Shown: positions 8,687 to 18,400 of the stretch, one piece after another | Layout: each line of letters starts with the position of its first letter | Numbering within the stretch: position 1 is the stretch's first letter | Source: Rubritalea squalenifaciens DSM 18772 | GTDB taxonomy: Bacteria > Verrucomicrobiota > Verrucomicrobiia > Verrucomicrobiales > Akkermansiaceae | DNA: 64,000 bases | Assembly (NCBI RefSeq): GCF_900141815.1 | Contig: NZ_FQYR01000006.1 | Location: 99,288-163,287 of the forward strand | Direction: 5' to 3' | Translations under genes and position numbers: made by a program | The notes under the pieces: model-generated | The model's input: the letters and a program-made list of their open reading frames with translations, nothing else | Told to the model about the DNA's origin: nothing | Database searches by the model: none

Positions 8687-9766
8687 GTGAAAGATAAGGC
8701 AGTATCACTTTTGAAGGACCTGACTGAAGCCCACAGTGTACCGGGCTATGAGGATGAAGTCAGGGCGATTTTCGTCAATGAACTCGAGGATGTGCGCGGG
8801 GAACTGAGTACGGATAAAATGGGCGGAGTGTATTTCGAGAGCGGTAGCGGCCCGCGCGTATTGCTGGCGGGTCACATGGATGAGATTGGCTTCCGCGTGC
8901 AGAATATTACTCCGGATGGCTTTATTAAATTTGTTCCCGTCGGTGGCTGGTGGTCCCACACCCTGCTGAGCCAGCGTGTGGAGGTACTGAATCGCGACGG
9001 GGAGAAGATCCTCGGGGTGATCTCCAGCAAGCCACCGCATTTCCTGCCAGAGTCCGAGCGCACCAAGGTGCTGGACGTGAGTGCGTTGTTCATCGATATC
9101 GGAGCAGAGAGCCGTGCCGAGGTGGAGGATGAATTCAAGATCAAGCTGGGCGATCCGATCGCTCCCGTGAGCGAGTTTACCGAGATGAAGAAGCATGGCC
9201 ACTACCTGGCCAAGGCCTTTGACAACCGCGTGGGCATGGCCTGTGCGATCCAGGCGGCGCAGGAAATCGTGGCGGAGGGTCACCCGAATACGCTCATCGC
9301 TGCCGGTACGGTACAGGAGGAAGTAGGTCTGCGTGGAGCCAAAGCCGCTGCTCATAAAGTGAAGCCGGATGTGGCCATCGTGCTGGAAGGCCCGCCTGCG
9401 GATGATACGCCGGGCTTCCCGAAGAGTGAGTGCCAGGGGGCGCTTGGTGGTGGGGTGCAGATCCGTCTGCAAGACCCGAGTGCGATCATGAATCCACGTC
9501 TGGTGGACTTCGTCTGTAAAGTGGCAGAGGAAAACGGCATCCAGTATCAGGTCACGGTCAGAAGCAGCGGTGGAACCGATGCGGGATCCTTCAATATCGC
9601 CAACGAAGGGATTCCGAGCATCGTTTTAGGAACCCCGGCCCGCTACATCCATTCCCATAATGCGATGATCAATTTGCACGATTACCTGGAGATGGTGAAG
9701 CTTTCCAAGGCTGTGGTGAAAGCGCTTGATGAGAAGGCAGTGAGTGCTCTCACGGAATATTTGTAG
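8687..9766 (+). CDS. M42 family metallo-aminopeptidase (FrvX/PepA-like)
   Basis: This 359-residue cytosolic zinc or cobalt aminopeptidase has the family metal ligands and catalytic residues: H63 and D65 in AGHMDEIGF, D179 in KAFDNRVG, E211/E212 in TVQEEVGLRG, E234 in VLEGPP and H322 in ARYIHSHN. M42 enzymes form dodecameric tetrahedral shells that trim short peptides. The start is a GTG at 8687; no upstream in-frame ATG exists before a stop. A strong terminator follows at 9881-9912. Confidence 0.93.
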   Translation: MKDKAVSLLKDLTEAHSVPGYEDEVRAIFVNELEDVRGELSTDKMGGVYFESGSGPRVLLAGHMDEIGFRVQNITPDGFIKFVPVGGWWSHTLLSQRVEVLNRDGEKILGVISSKPPHFLPESERTKVLDVSALFIDIGAESRAEVEDEFKIKLGDPIAPVSEFTEMKKHGHYLAKAFDNRVGMACAIQAAQEIVAEGHPNTLIAAGTVQEEVGLRGAKAAAHKVKPDVAIVLEGPPADDTPGFPKSECQGALGGGVQIRLQDPSAIMNPRLVDFVCKVAEENGIQYQVTVRSSGGTDAGSFNIANEGIPSIVLGTPARYIHSHNAMINLHDYLEMVKLSKAVVKALDEKAVSALTEYL

Positions 9767-9880
9767 CCGCCCTGGCGGGCGGAGTGGAAAGTTCCCAGTG
9801 TTCAGTTCGCAAGCGTGTGGGCTGAGATTGGGGGCTGTTTTCTCACTCAAGTATGCAGATAGTTTCAGAGACGGATCTAT

Positions 9881-9912
9881 AAAAAAGGCGGGCCAGTGCG
9901 GCCCGCCTTTTT
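9881..9912. terminator. Bidirectional intrinsic terminator between convergent genes
   Basis: A 13-bp inverted repeat (aaaaaggcgggcc / ggcccgccttttt) with a 5-base loop lies between the convergent M42 peptidase gene and the SGNH esterase gene. T runs on both strands let it serve both. Confidence 0.9.
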
Positions 9913-9938
9913 GGTGCATTATTGTGCTGGGTGATCTG

Positions 9939-12539
9939 TTAGGGGAGTGAGGCCTCGATTCGGTAGAAGCGCTGGGTGGCGGAGTTCCCGGAGGTGGTGT
10001 CTTGTAGGATGAGGAAGGTGTCGTTACCTTGCTTCGGGCCGTCTACGAGTGTCCAGGGATCGCTCTTGCCGAGATCGGTGGAGGTGTAGAGTGAGTACAG
10101 GCGTATGGATGAGGAATAGACGCTGGTGGAGAAATTTCCGCTCTGGTCCCAAGAGAAGGTGTCAGGATGAAGGCGGGAGCTGTTGTCCATCGGATCGGTG
10201 TTGGCGAGGAATTCCTGCAGGGTGGTTTTGTCGTCCTTGTCTTCATCTGCACTGGCGTCAGCACTGAGGATGTCTCCGTAGTACTGGTATTCCCATGAAT
10301 CGGAAATGCCGTCGCCATCTGTATCGGCATGGATGGGCAGGTAGGCTCCGGTCTGGTCGTAGCAGATGTAGTCGATGTCTACGTTGTAGTTGTCTCCCAA
10401 GCTTCCGCTGGTGGTGTCTCCGATGATGAGTCTCTCGTCGTTGCTGGTGGAGTCATAGCTGACGCCGGCTACAGGTGTAAGGCGTACGCCGTCGCGCCAG
10501 AGGTGATAGACGTTGTTGTTAGCGTCATTGGCCACACGGAAGGTGTGGTAGGCTCCGTCGTTGTTCGTGTGGGCTACATCATAACGGGTGGAGAAAGAGG
10601 TGGTGCGGTCATCGTAAATGACGGGCATGGCGATATCATTGCCAGTGCCTAACCAGAGAGCGATCCCATTGGCGGCGGAGGTGACCTTCATGCGGATCTC
10701 CAGCGTCCAGTTGCTGTCATTGTTCGCAGACCATCCGGTGTTCGTGCCTTCCAGCCAGGCTCCTCCTGTGTAGCCGGTGTGGTCACGGCGGAGGTCGGTA
10801 CCATCACCGACGAGGCTTTCTGCTGTGTCGGCTGGGGTGACTTCGGTCCAGCTGTTGATGTAGTTGCTGCCGTCGTAGATCTCATTCCCCTCATATTTGT
10901 TAGAGAAGGTGGAGCAGTCTTTTTCCTCGTGAGGTGGCGAGTTGTCAGCAGCTTCGTTCTCTGGTGTTTCCGTGAGGCCAAGACGGGCGGCGATGCGAGC
11001 TGCCACGTAGATCTCACCGGTGAGGTTGGGGTGGACGTTATCATGCGTCATGGTGACGGGGTCGAAGCCGGTGGAGGGATCGCAGACCCAGACGGATGAG
11101 GTGGCAGTAGTCTTGCTGTCCGCCAGTGCCTGCAGGAGGCCGTTGGTGGTGTCCACATTGGTCTGGAGTGAGGCGGCCTGGTTGGTGTGGAGGACGTGGT
11201 TGAGGAAGATGCTGACGTTTGGATTGGCTGCCTGCAGCTGGTCGATCATCAGGGAGATGTCATCCCTCACCTGGGTGGGCGAGGAGCCGCCTGCCAGGTC
11301 GTTGATGCCGATGAGGATGGAGGCGGTGTCCGGCGTGTAGGTGGTGCCGGTATAAGCCTTGGTAGTAGGGGCATCGCTGGTCTCAAAGGTGAGGCTCTGG
11401 CCTGTCCAGTTGAGCAAGGTGCCTTGGCCGAGGTTGTTGGTATTGTAGCGGCCCGATGGGAGGGGGACGCGGGCGTTTTCCCAGAAGGCGCGCCAGCCCC
11501 AGTGACCATCGTGGATATTGTCGAAGCTCTGGCCGTTGTGATCGGCCGTGGAGCCGGGATTGTTCTGATAAGCCCCGGTGACGGAGCCGACGAACTGGTA
11601 ACCCGTGGTGGCATTTTTCGGTACCGACTTCTCTGCCAAGTTCTTGAAGATCTGATAGCGGTAGCTGGAGTGACCGGCTCCTCCCTGAGTGATCGAGTCA
11701 CCGATAAAGGCGAGCTTGCCGTACCAGCGGGAAACGATGTTTTGGGCGAAGAATTCCTGGGCGAAACGCTCCCCTGAGCGGATCTTGGCGGCTTTGGTGA
11801 GATGGAGGTTGTCGCCGCCCAGCTCGAGGTCGAGATTGTCGATGTAGCTGATGGTGGCATCGCCGGCTGCGAGGGAGGCGTGCTTGGCACGGGTGGTGTC
11901 TCTGGAGGAACCTGCGGCGGTGATTCCGCCGATCACGCCGTACATGTTGGTCGCATTGGGGAGGTCCGAGCGCAGGCTGGTGATGAGCTCGGTAAAGCGG
12001 GTATCCGCGATGCTGGCTTCGGTGCTGGTGTTACTCTCGCCCTGCACGTAGAGCAGGCCGACGATTTCAAAGGTGTCGCCATTGCTGGTGAGGGTAGTAG
12101 TGGCGGCGGTCACGGTATCCACGACGTGGGAGTACATGTGGCCACCGGCGGACTTGGACCAGAGGGTGTTTCCCCCTCCGCCACGGCTGGCTTTGATAAT
12201 GCCAAAATTGCGCACGCCGGCGCGGTAGAGAGTACGGGAGAATTCGATCTCAGGTCCCCAGTGGGTGGCGCTGCCGGGATAGTAGCCGCCCTGCTGGTCC
12301 TGCAGGCTGGTGAAGACGCCGCCGGAGTCCCCCAGAGAGGTGGTGGCGCTCGCGACATTGTGCCAGTAGAATTTTACGTGATCATCTGCCGGGTCGGATC
12401 CGGAGGTGGGGTCGGCTTCGCCAAAATTAGTGACTCCCAGTGAGTTTGACTGGCCGGTCAGGACGAAGAGTTTGTAGTGCTCTGCGAGGGCGCTAGAGGC
12501 CGCGAGCAGGGTGAAGGCGAGGATGTGGAGAAGTCTCAT
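9939..12539 (-). CDS. Large secreted esterase with two SGNH domains and a lectin-like domain
   Basis: This 866-residue exported protein (signal peptide 1-19, ending SALAE) has several domains. A sialate-O-acetylesterase-like SGNH domain (about 20-250) carries FVLTGQSNSLG and LLYVQGESN. A second GDSL/SGNH hydrolase domain (about 270-520) carries FIGDSITQGG, GINDLAGG and the Asp-His block DNVHPN. A concanavalin-like domain follows (about 555-745), then a Ca-binding DTDGDGISDSWEYQYYGD segment (about 755-790) and a C-terminal beta domain. The likely role is deacetylation of acetylated polysaccharides (xylan, sialoglycan or algal glycan) outside the cell. Both catalytic sets look intact, so this is a natural bi-esterase. 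It is transcribed alone. Confidence 0.88.
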   Translation of the reverse strand: MRLLHILAFTLLAASSALAEHYKLFVLTGQSNSLGVTNFGEADPTSGSDPADDHVKFYWHNVASATTSLGDSGGVFTSLQDQQGGYYPGSATHWGPEIEFSRTLYRAGVRNFGIIKASRGGGGNTLWSKSAGGHMYSHVVDTVTAATTTLTSNGDTFEIVGLLYVQGESNTSTEASIADTRFTELITSLRSDLPNATNMYGVIGGITAAGSSRDTTRAKHASLAAGDATISYIDNLDLELGGDNLHLTKAAKIRSGERFAQEFFAQNIVSRWYGKLAFIGDSITQGGAGHSSYRYQIFKNLAEKSVPKNATTGYQFVGSVTGAYQNNPGSTADHNGQSFDNIHDGHWGWRAFWENARVPLPSGRYNTNNLGQGTLLNWTGQSLTFETSDAPTTKAYTGTTYTPDTASILIGINDLAGGSSPTQVRDDISLMIDQLQAANPNVSIFLNHVLHTNQAASLQTNVDTTNGLLQALADSKTTATSSVWVCDPSTGFDPVTMTHDNVHPNLTGEIYVAARIAARLGLTETPENEAADNSPPHEEKDCSTFSNKYEGNEIYDGSNYINSWTEVTPADTAESLVGDGTDLRRDHTGYTGGAWLEGTNTGWSANNDSNWTLEIRMKVTSAANGIALWLGTGNDIAMPVIYDDRTTSFSTRYDVAHTNNDGAYHTFRVANDANNNVYHLWRDGVRLTPVAGVSYDSTSNDERLIIGDTTSGSLGDNYNVDIDYICYDQTGAYLPIHADTDGDGISDSWEYQYYGDILSADASADEDKDDKTTLQEFLANTDPMDNSSRLHPDTFSWDQSGNFSTSVYSSSIRLYSLYTSTDLGKSDPWTLVDGPKQGNDTFLILQDTTSGNSATQRFYRIEASLP

Positions 12540-12626
12540 GACTTGACTGGGTTGATATAAGGCTTTGTGAGTGTGTTGGGGATGGGTACTCTAGCCCTTC
12601 TTTTCAAATCTCGCTAAGGGAAGCAT

Positions 12627-12686
12627 CTGGTTTGGTCTTAAACCAGTTGGCTGGTCGGGGGAGTTGCGGCGAATAAAGGGCCCTTT
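12627..12686. promoter_or_regulatory. Palindromic candidate operators upstream of lgt
   Basis: CTGGTTT (12627-12633) and AAACCAG (12640-12646) form a 7-bp inverted repeat with a 6-base spacer. AAAGGGCCCTTT at 12675-12686 is a perfect 12-bp palindrome. Both lie in the divergent intergenic region between the esterase gene and lgt. Their function is unknown. Confidence 0.35.
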
Positions 12687-12737
12687 CTGCCCCGAGATAC
12701 CACTTTACATACGCGATGGGGGATCTAGGGTGCGGGC

Positions 12738-13772
12738 GTGTTAGCGACTTATATTCACGATCTGGATCCGGTGATTTTCAGCATTACGGATAGCATCAAG
12801 CTGCGTTGGTACGGACTGGCGTACTTGCTGGCCTTTGTCGTGGGGTATTACCTGCTGAAGTGGCTGGGGAATAAGAAACTGTGGGTTCTCCCGGGGAATC
12901 AGGCTGGGGATTTCATCGCTTACGCAGCCTTTTTTGGTGTCTTTCTCGGAGGTAGAATCGGGAATGTACTGATCTACCAGAGGGCTGAATTAATGGAGGA
13001 TCCATCGATGATTTTCCGCGTCTGGGAAGGCGGGATGGCAAGTCACGGGGGGATTCTGGGGTTGATGATTTTTACCCTCGTGTATTCGAGGATGAAGAAG
13101 GTGTCTTGGACTGGTCTGGGGGATGCTCTCTGCGTGGTGGCTCCCTTGGGCTTGATGTTTGGGCGGATCGCTAACTTTATCAATGGCGAGCTCTATGGGC
13201 GTATTGACCGTGGTTTTGCCTGGGCCATGAAGTTTCCTGAAACGATGTGGGAGCCTGGGGCTCCTGAGTCTGAGCGTGTGAGTCAGGCGATGCTTGCCGC
13301 AGTGGATGCTGACCCTCGTGGCACTTATGCCAAGTTCTATAATGAGATGGGACAGGGTATAGGGCCTGAGACCGGCGCTCTGAACCGCGAAGCTTTGCTG
13401 CAGGGAATCAGGGAGAGCGATAAGGTGAAGGAGGCCGTGGGGCAATACCTCGAGCCGCGTTATCCGTCCCAGTTGTTCCAGGCGGCTCTTGAGGGGCTTG
13501 CGCTATTTCTGATTCTCTTCGCTGTACGGATGAAGTTCCCCAAGCTGGCGCACGGGGTGCTCACAGGCTTGTTCTTCATTTTCTACGCGATCTTCCGCAT
13601 TTCTATGGAGAATTTCCGCGAACCGGAAATTGTGAACCGTTCCTACTTCGGGATTGAAATCACCGAGGGTCAGTTCTGGTCCATCTTCATGATCTTCATC
13701 GGTCTGGCATTCCTGGTCAAAGCCAAGATCAGCGTGGGCAAGAAGAGTATCTTCAATCACGGTGGTTTGTAG
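12738..13772 (+). CDS. lgt: Prolipoprotein diacylglyceryl transferase Lgt
   Basis: This 344-residue inner-membrane enzyme transfers diacylglycerol from phosphatidylglycerol to the lipobox Cys of prolipoproteins. The Lgt signature GRIANFINGELYGR spans residues 142-155 with the essential Arg at 143, and the catalytic-region His103 is in SHGGILG. About seven membrane helices are evident. It is longer than the usual 260-290 residues because of an extra hydrophilic stretch (about 168-225) before RYPSQLFQAALEG. The start is GTG at 12738. The many lipoproteins in this window are its expected substrates. Confidence 0.96.
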   Translation: MLATYIHDLDPVIFSITDSIKLRWYGLAYLLAFVVGYYLLKWLGNKKLWVLPGNQAGDFIAYAAFFGVFLGGRIGNVLIYQRAELMEDPSMIFRVWEGGMASHGGILGLMIFTLVYSRMKKVSWTGLGDALCVVAPLGLMFGRIANFINGELYGRIDRGFAWAMKFPETMWEPGAPESERVSQAMLAAVDADPRGTYAKFYNEMGQGIGPETGALNREALLQGIRESDKVKEAVGQYLEPRYPSQLFQAALEGLALFLILFAVRMKFPKLAHGVLTGLFFIFYAIFRISMENFREPEIVNRSYFGIEITEGQFWSIFMIFIGLAFLVKAKISVGKKSIFNHGGL

Positions 13773-13916
13773 CTTCCACCGTGGAGGATAGAGGCCAGCA
13801 TGCGGTGGTTTTATTGACCACGGAATACACGGAAGTTACGGAAAGGCTTGCTGAAGCGGGAAGTTTCTTTGTGTATGAACTTTCTCAACAGCTTTGGTGG
13901 TGATAAGCATGACGTT

Positions 13917-14390
13917 ATGAGAAGTAAAATGCTCCTATCAATGGTATTAGTTTTCGTTCTCTCGTCTCTTTTTGGCTTTTCGCAGGATGTTGAAGTTGTT
14001 CAAGAAGTTAGGGACAAGTTTCTTGTAGATCCTGTTGAGATGTCTGAGCTTACGGTGAAGGATCTTGGGCTTGCTAAAAAGTTAGAGGAAATTACCAGAG
14101 TGAGTCCCTATCTCAAGCAGGGTGATATGAAGATGCTGATGCACGCTTTTGGAGTGCATGATATTCTACCAGAGAGAAACTTTATTGAACTCAGAGAAGG
14201 ATCTATTCGAGTTAAAGGGACACGATTATTCTGTATGCAGTGTAGCCGTATTTTATCAGCATTAACGCTGACGAATAATCTGAAGTTGGAGGAATTTTCT
14301 GTGCTAGGCGCAGGCTTTGCCTCTGGAGAAACTGAGAAGTACAATCAGCTTCTCAAGAAGCTAGGCCTGGACGTGCATGTTGATGAATAA
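13917..14390 (+). CDS. Secreted protein of unknown function, AT-rich gene
   Basis: From ATG 13917 the product is about 157 residues starting MRSKMLLSMVLVFVLSSLFG, with a signal peptide cleaved near FSQ. The frame stays open upstream to a TTG at 13848, but the signal peptide argues for 13917. The mature part is alpha/beta and includes a CMQC motif (FCMQCSRILSAL) that might bind a metal or form a disulfide. No family is recognised. Codon use is AT-richer than the neighbouring lgt. A dispersed repeat copy (accacggaatacacgg) lies just upstream at 13817-13832. Confidence 0.65.
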   Translation: MRSKMLLSMVLVFVLSSLFGFSQDVEVVQEVRDKFLVDPVEMSELTVKDLGLAKKLEEITRVSPYLKQGDMKMLMHAFGVHDILPERNFIELREGSIRVKGTRLFCMQCSRILSALTLTNNLKLEEFSVLGAGFASGETEKYNQLLKKLGLDVHVDE

Positions 14391-14399
14391 TGAATCAAC

Positions 14400-15329
14400 C
14401 TACTCCGCTTTCGGGGCGGTGTGTTCTAGCTTGTGGGAGCGGGTTTTGGGGTCGCGTTTGAAGATGGGGCCTACTTCGACGAGGGTGTTTTCGCCTTTGG
14501 CGCTGATCTTGGCGCAGTCAGGCGAGGCCTGTGGGGGCTTGTTCGGGTAAAAGGCGGTGCTCTTCTTGACCTTGGCGGGCTTGCCGTTGATTTGAGGCCA
14601 GCCGAAGGTGACGTTGACTTTCGGGATGTTAGAGCGGCGGATCTTGGCGGTGCTGTAGACCTCGACGAAAGCGGAGAGGTTTTTGCTGAAGGTGAAGCTG
14701 TCTCCCTCGAAGCGGAGTTTTCCGACCGGTGTCCATGTGCCGTCCGGGGATTTGATGCGGCACTCGAACCAGGTGTTCTTTTGCTCGTCAGTCTCGGCCT
14801 TGCGCACTTCGTAGGTCCAGGTGCCTTTGCCCCACTTGATCGGGCGGCGAACGCTGGCGAACTCGCCTTCATAGCCGGCACTCTCTACCAGACAGGATGG
14901 GTCGGCTGTCTGGACGTGCTCCAGGCCGATGGGGGTTTTCTGGTCATGGGACCAACGGGAGAAGATGGCGCCGTGACCACGGTGGACGCGGGTGCGGGAT
15001 TCCTTGTTGTCCCATCCGTTGACGTTGGTCTGGATGCCGCCGTAGAACTGCAGGCCGTTGATCTTGCTGTTGCCGACTGGAGAGATATAGAGGTTGTAGG
15101 TATCGGGGACATCCCTGTCCACGGTGATGGTCTGGGAGAAGGATTCAAAATTTTTGACGTCTTCTTCGAGAGTCCAGAAGATGTTAGCGACGTGCCAAGG
15201 AGAGCGAGGCAGTTTGATGCCGAGTTCATCGGCCATTTCCTTTGGTGATGGCTGGGCGCAGAGATCTTCAGCGGCGGTGAGCGGAGAGATCAGCGGGAGG
15301 AGAGCAAGGAGTGCATGAGTAGGTTTCAT
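14400..15329 (-). CDS. Secreted beta-rich protein, possibly DUF3472-like
   Basis: This 309-residue exported protein has a signal peptide (1-19, ending PLTAAE). The central block TYNLYISPVGNSKINGLQFYGGIQTN and the following IFSRWSHD resemble DUF3472-type proteins, in which a similar strand pattern precedes a 'bursts of Trp/Gly' region, but this is from memory and tentative. The C-terminal KVNVTFGWPQINGKPAKVKKSTAFYPN segment is beta-rich. It lies about 80 bases from, and on the same strand as, the large DUF1080/cytochrome gene at 15409-18492, so the two may be cotranscribed and act on the same extracellular carbohydrate. Confidence 0.6.
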   Translation of the reverse strand: MKPTHALLALLPLISPLTAAEDLCAQPSPKEMADELGIKLPRSPWHVANIFWTLEEDVKNFESFSQTITVDRDVPDTYNLYISPVGNSKINGLQFYGGIQTNVNGWDNKESRTRVHRGHGAIFSRWSHDQKTPIGLEHVQTADPSCLVESAGYEGEFASVRRPIKWGKGTWTYEVRKAETDEQKNTWFECRIKSPDGTWTPVGKLRFEGDSFTFSKNLSAFVEVYSTAKIRRSNIPKVNVTFGWPQINGKPAKVKKSTAFYPNKPPQASPDCAKISAKGENTLVEVGPIFKRDPKTRSHKLEHTAPKAE

Positions 15330-15408
15330 TTCGTTAGTATGTGTATGTTGAGAGCTTGGAATAATCCATTCACAGAGCGTTGCCAGAGAGAGATGTCGTC
15401 TTGAAATC

Positions 15409-18400
15409 TCACTCTTTGCCGGTAGTCAGGAATTTCATCAGGTCGCGCAATTCATCGGGATTCAATGAATAGATGAGGGCTGGAGGCATGGGGGAGGTGG
15501 TGGATGGGGCTACGGATTGGATCTTGCTGGAATCGATGGTGGTTGTCTGCTGGAGGTCGAAGGCGGTGGTGGCGATGACGGTTTGTTTGTCGTCCCGGGA
15601 GAGGACTTTGCCGAAGAGGCTGGTGCCGTCCTTGAGGTTGATCTGCTGGAAGTGGTATTGCTCAGAGACTTCCGCGGAGGGGTCGACAATGGCCTTGAGG
15701 ATGTCTTTCTTGCTAAAGCGGGTGGAGAGATTGGTGAGGTTGGGGCCGGAGTCTCCACCGGCATTGCCGTGGGTGTGGCAGCGGATGCAGAGGGTGGCGT
15801 GGAACATCTTGCGGCCATTCTCATAGCTGGCTTTGCTGAGGTCCTGGCTGGCGGCAAGGGCTGTCTGTACGGTCCAGGCCTGGCCGGGGCCTTTGGCCAC
15901 GTAAACGGGTTCCTTTTTGGCCTTGGGCCTGGGGAGCTTGGCGATGCTTTGTTGAAGCTCAGGGCTGAAGCGCTTGAGGGCTTCTTTCTGGATGTTCTTG
16001 ATGAAGCCTTTGTAGCTTGCGCCGCCGTCGCGCAGTTCGGCTTCATAGAGCCACTGGAAATAGCGGGTGGTGGTGGCTGGGTTCCAGCCCTGCTCGGCAC
16101 TCATCAGGATGAGGGCGAACTGGATGCCTTTGGCGTTGGGCTGGTTGGCGAGCATCTTCTCAAAGTCCTTGCCGTAGCGGTCGTTTCCTTTGATGAGGTT
16201 CTGGTCGATGTCCTGCGCTTCATTGACCGAGGTCTCCATCAGGGTGAGGGTTTTGTTGAGGGCATCAGTGGAGCGCAGTTTGATGAGCTGGCGGGCGAGT
16301 TCGACGTTGCTGGCGAAGTCATCCGTGGGAAAGGATTTTTCTAACAAGATTCTTGTCTTGATCGATGCAGGGGAGTCGACAGGGAGCTGGTTGCGGATGT
16401 AGGCGAGGGAAAGAGCTCTGAGGTAAGCGAGCTTGTTCTCACGGTCTAGCTCGTCGAAGGGAAGTGTATTGAGTTTTTCTAACAAGGTTTCTCCGTTCTT
16501 GCCCAGTCTGGCAAGAGCGATGGAGGCGTGGATAACTTTGTAGGGATTGGTTTCGCTTCTGTATTGGTCTATCCAGTCCTTGAGTGGAATACCTTCGAGG
16601 GCGAGGCGGGCGTGGTAGCTGACTCGTCTGTCGGGATGATCGAGGTGTTTCCAGACAGTGTCGAGGTTCGGAGACTTGGTGAGGGTATCGGTCAGGCCTG
16701 CCAGAGGTGGGCGCTCGAGTGTGCTGGGTGATTCAGAGAGTTTACCTTTGTAGCTGACGCGGTAGAGGCTGGAGGCGAGTCTGCGACCACCCGTGAGAAA
16801 ATATATGGCGCCATCCGGGCCGATGGTGGCATCGGTGAGGGGGAGTGGTTTGCCGGAGATGAATTCTTCCTTGGTGGCGGTGTAGCTGGAGCCTTGCGGG
16901 CTGAGGTGGAGGGCGTAGATACGGCCGAAGGTCCAGTCGAGAATGAAGAGGGCATCGCGGTACTTTTGCGGGAAGTCAGCCTGGGTGCCGAAGAGGACAC
17001 CTGTCGGGCTGCCGGGGCCGATGTCGATCATCGCGGGGAGGCTGTCGGCAAAGTATGCCGGCCACTTGGAGGTGCCGGTGCGCCAGCCGTATTCAGCACC
17101 CTTGGTGACGTGCATGACGCGGGTGGGGCGGTACCAGGGCGTGCCGGCATCCCACTCCATGTCAGAGTCGTAGGCGAAGAGTTCACCTTGTGGTGAGAAG
17201 GCGATGTCGTAGGCGTTTCTGAATCCGGTGGCGATGATTTCCGGGTTTGAGCCATCAGCGCCGAATCGGACGATGTGGCCGCCTGGTGCCTTGATCTGGG
17301 TGGCGTGGCCGCGTGGGTCTAACAGTCGAGTGAGAAGGTGGTCTTCCTGCCAGTTTCCATTGCTGGGTGAGGTGGCGCCAGCGGGGAGTGGCGTGTGGTT
17401 GCCCGCGCTGTAGTAAAGTTCTCCAGTAGGTGACTGGACGATGGCGTGCAGGCCGTGTTCGCCGCCGGACTTGAGCTTGATGAGGAGCTCCTGTTGGTCG
17501 AACTTGCCGTCCTTGTTAGTATCGGTAAGACGGTAGACGCCGGGGTTCTTCATGGAGACGCCCATGTAGAGGGAGCCATTGGCCCAGCAGAGTCCCTGGG
17601 CCATGCCGGGGGATTCAAGTTGCTCGACTTTGACAACCTTACCATTTTCTAACAAAATCCTGTAGAGTGCGCCGTGTTGGTCGCAGGCATAAAGGTTACC
17701 AGCGTCATCGAAAGTCATGGAGACCCAGGAGCCTTGCTCCTTCGGAACGGTGTAGAGTTTCTCTGTCTGGAATCCGGGCAGGGTGGTGATAGTCTCCGGC
17801 TTGTCGTTCTTGTCGTGGTCAAGCTCCAGCATCATGAGGTCCTTGAACTGGACTTTCATGGCCGGGCCTTGATGGAGCTGCAGGGCGATCCAGCCCTTGG
17901 CGTCCTTGTGCTTCTTGTCCTCATCGATGACTTCCACGGTCTTGTGGCCATTGATGAAATGCATGAGTTTATTCCCATCGGCTACGATCTTGTAGCTGTT
18001 CCACTCGCCGGGCTTGATGGATTTCTGGGCCAGTTCGCCAGAGGGTAGGGGCTCGGTCTGTTTCTTACCATCGGGCGAAATGCGCATCTTCTGGCCACGT
18101 TTGGCGACGATGCCGCGTCCGTCCTGATCGTAGAGGATGCCGCTGTAGTTGGTGCCGGTCTCTAGGTCGGCCTGATAGCCTTTGATGGCGAAACTGTCCT
18201 TGCTAGCCTGGCTGCGGTATTGGATGCCGGAGTTGCCTTGCTTGCTCAGGAAGCGGAAGGAGAGAGTGAGCTCGAAGTCTGAAAATTGTTTGCCTGTGTA
18301 GCGCAGGTAGGTGGTTTTGCTACAGGGGTGCTCTGGGGTAGACTCGGCAGTGATGGCGCCGTCCTCTACTTTCCAGTAAGTGGTATCTCCTTTCCACCCT

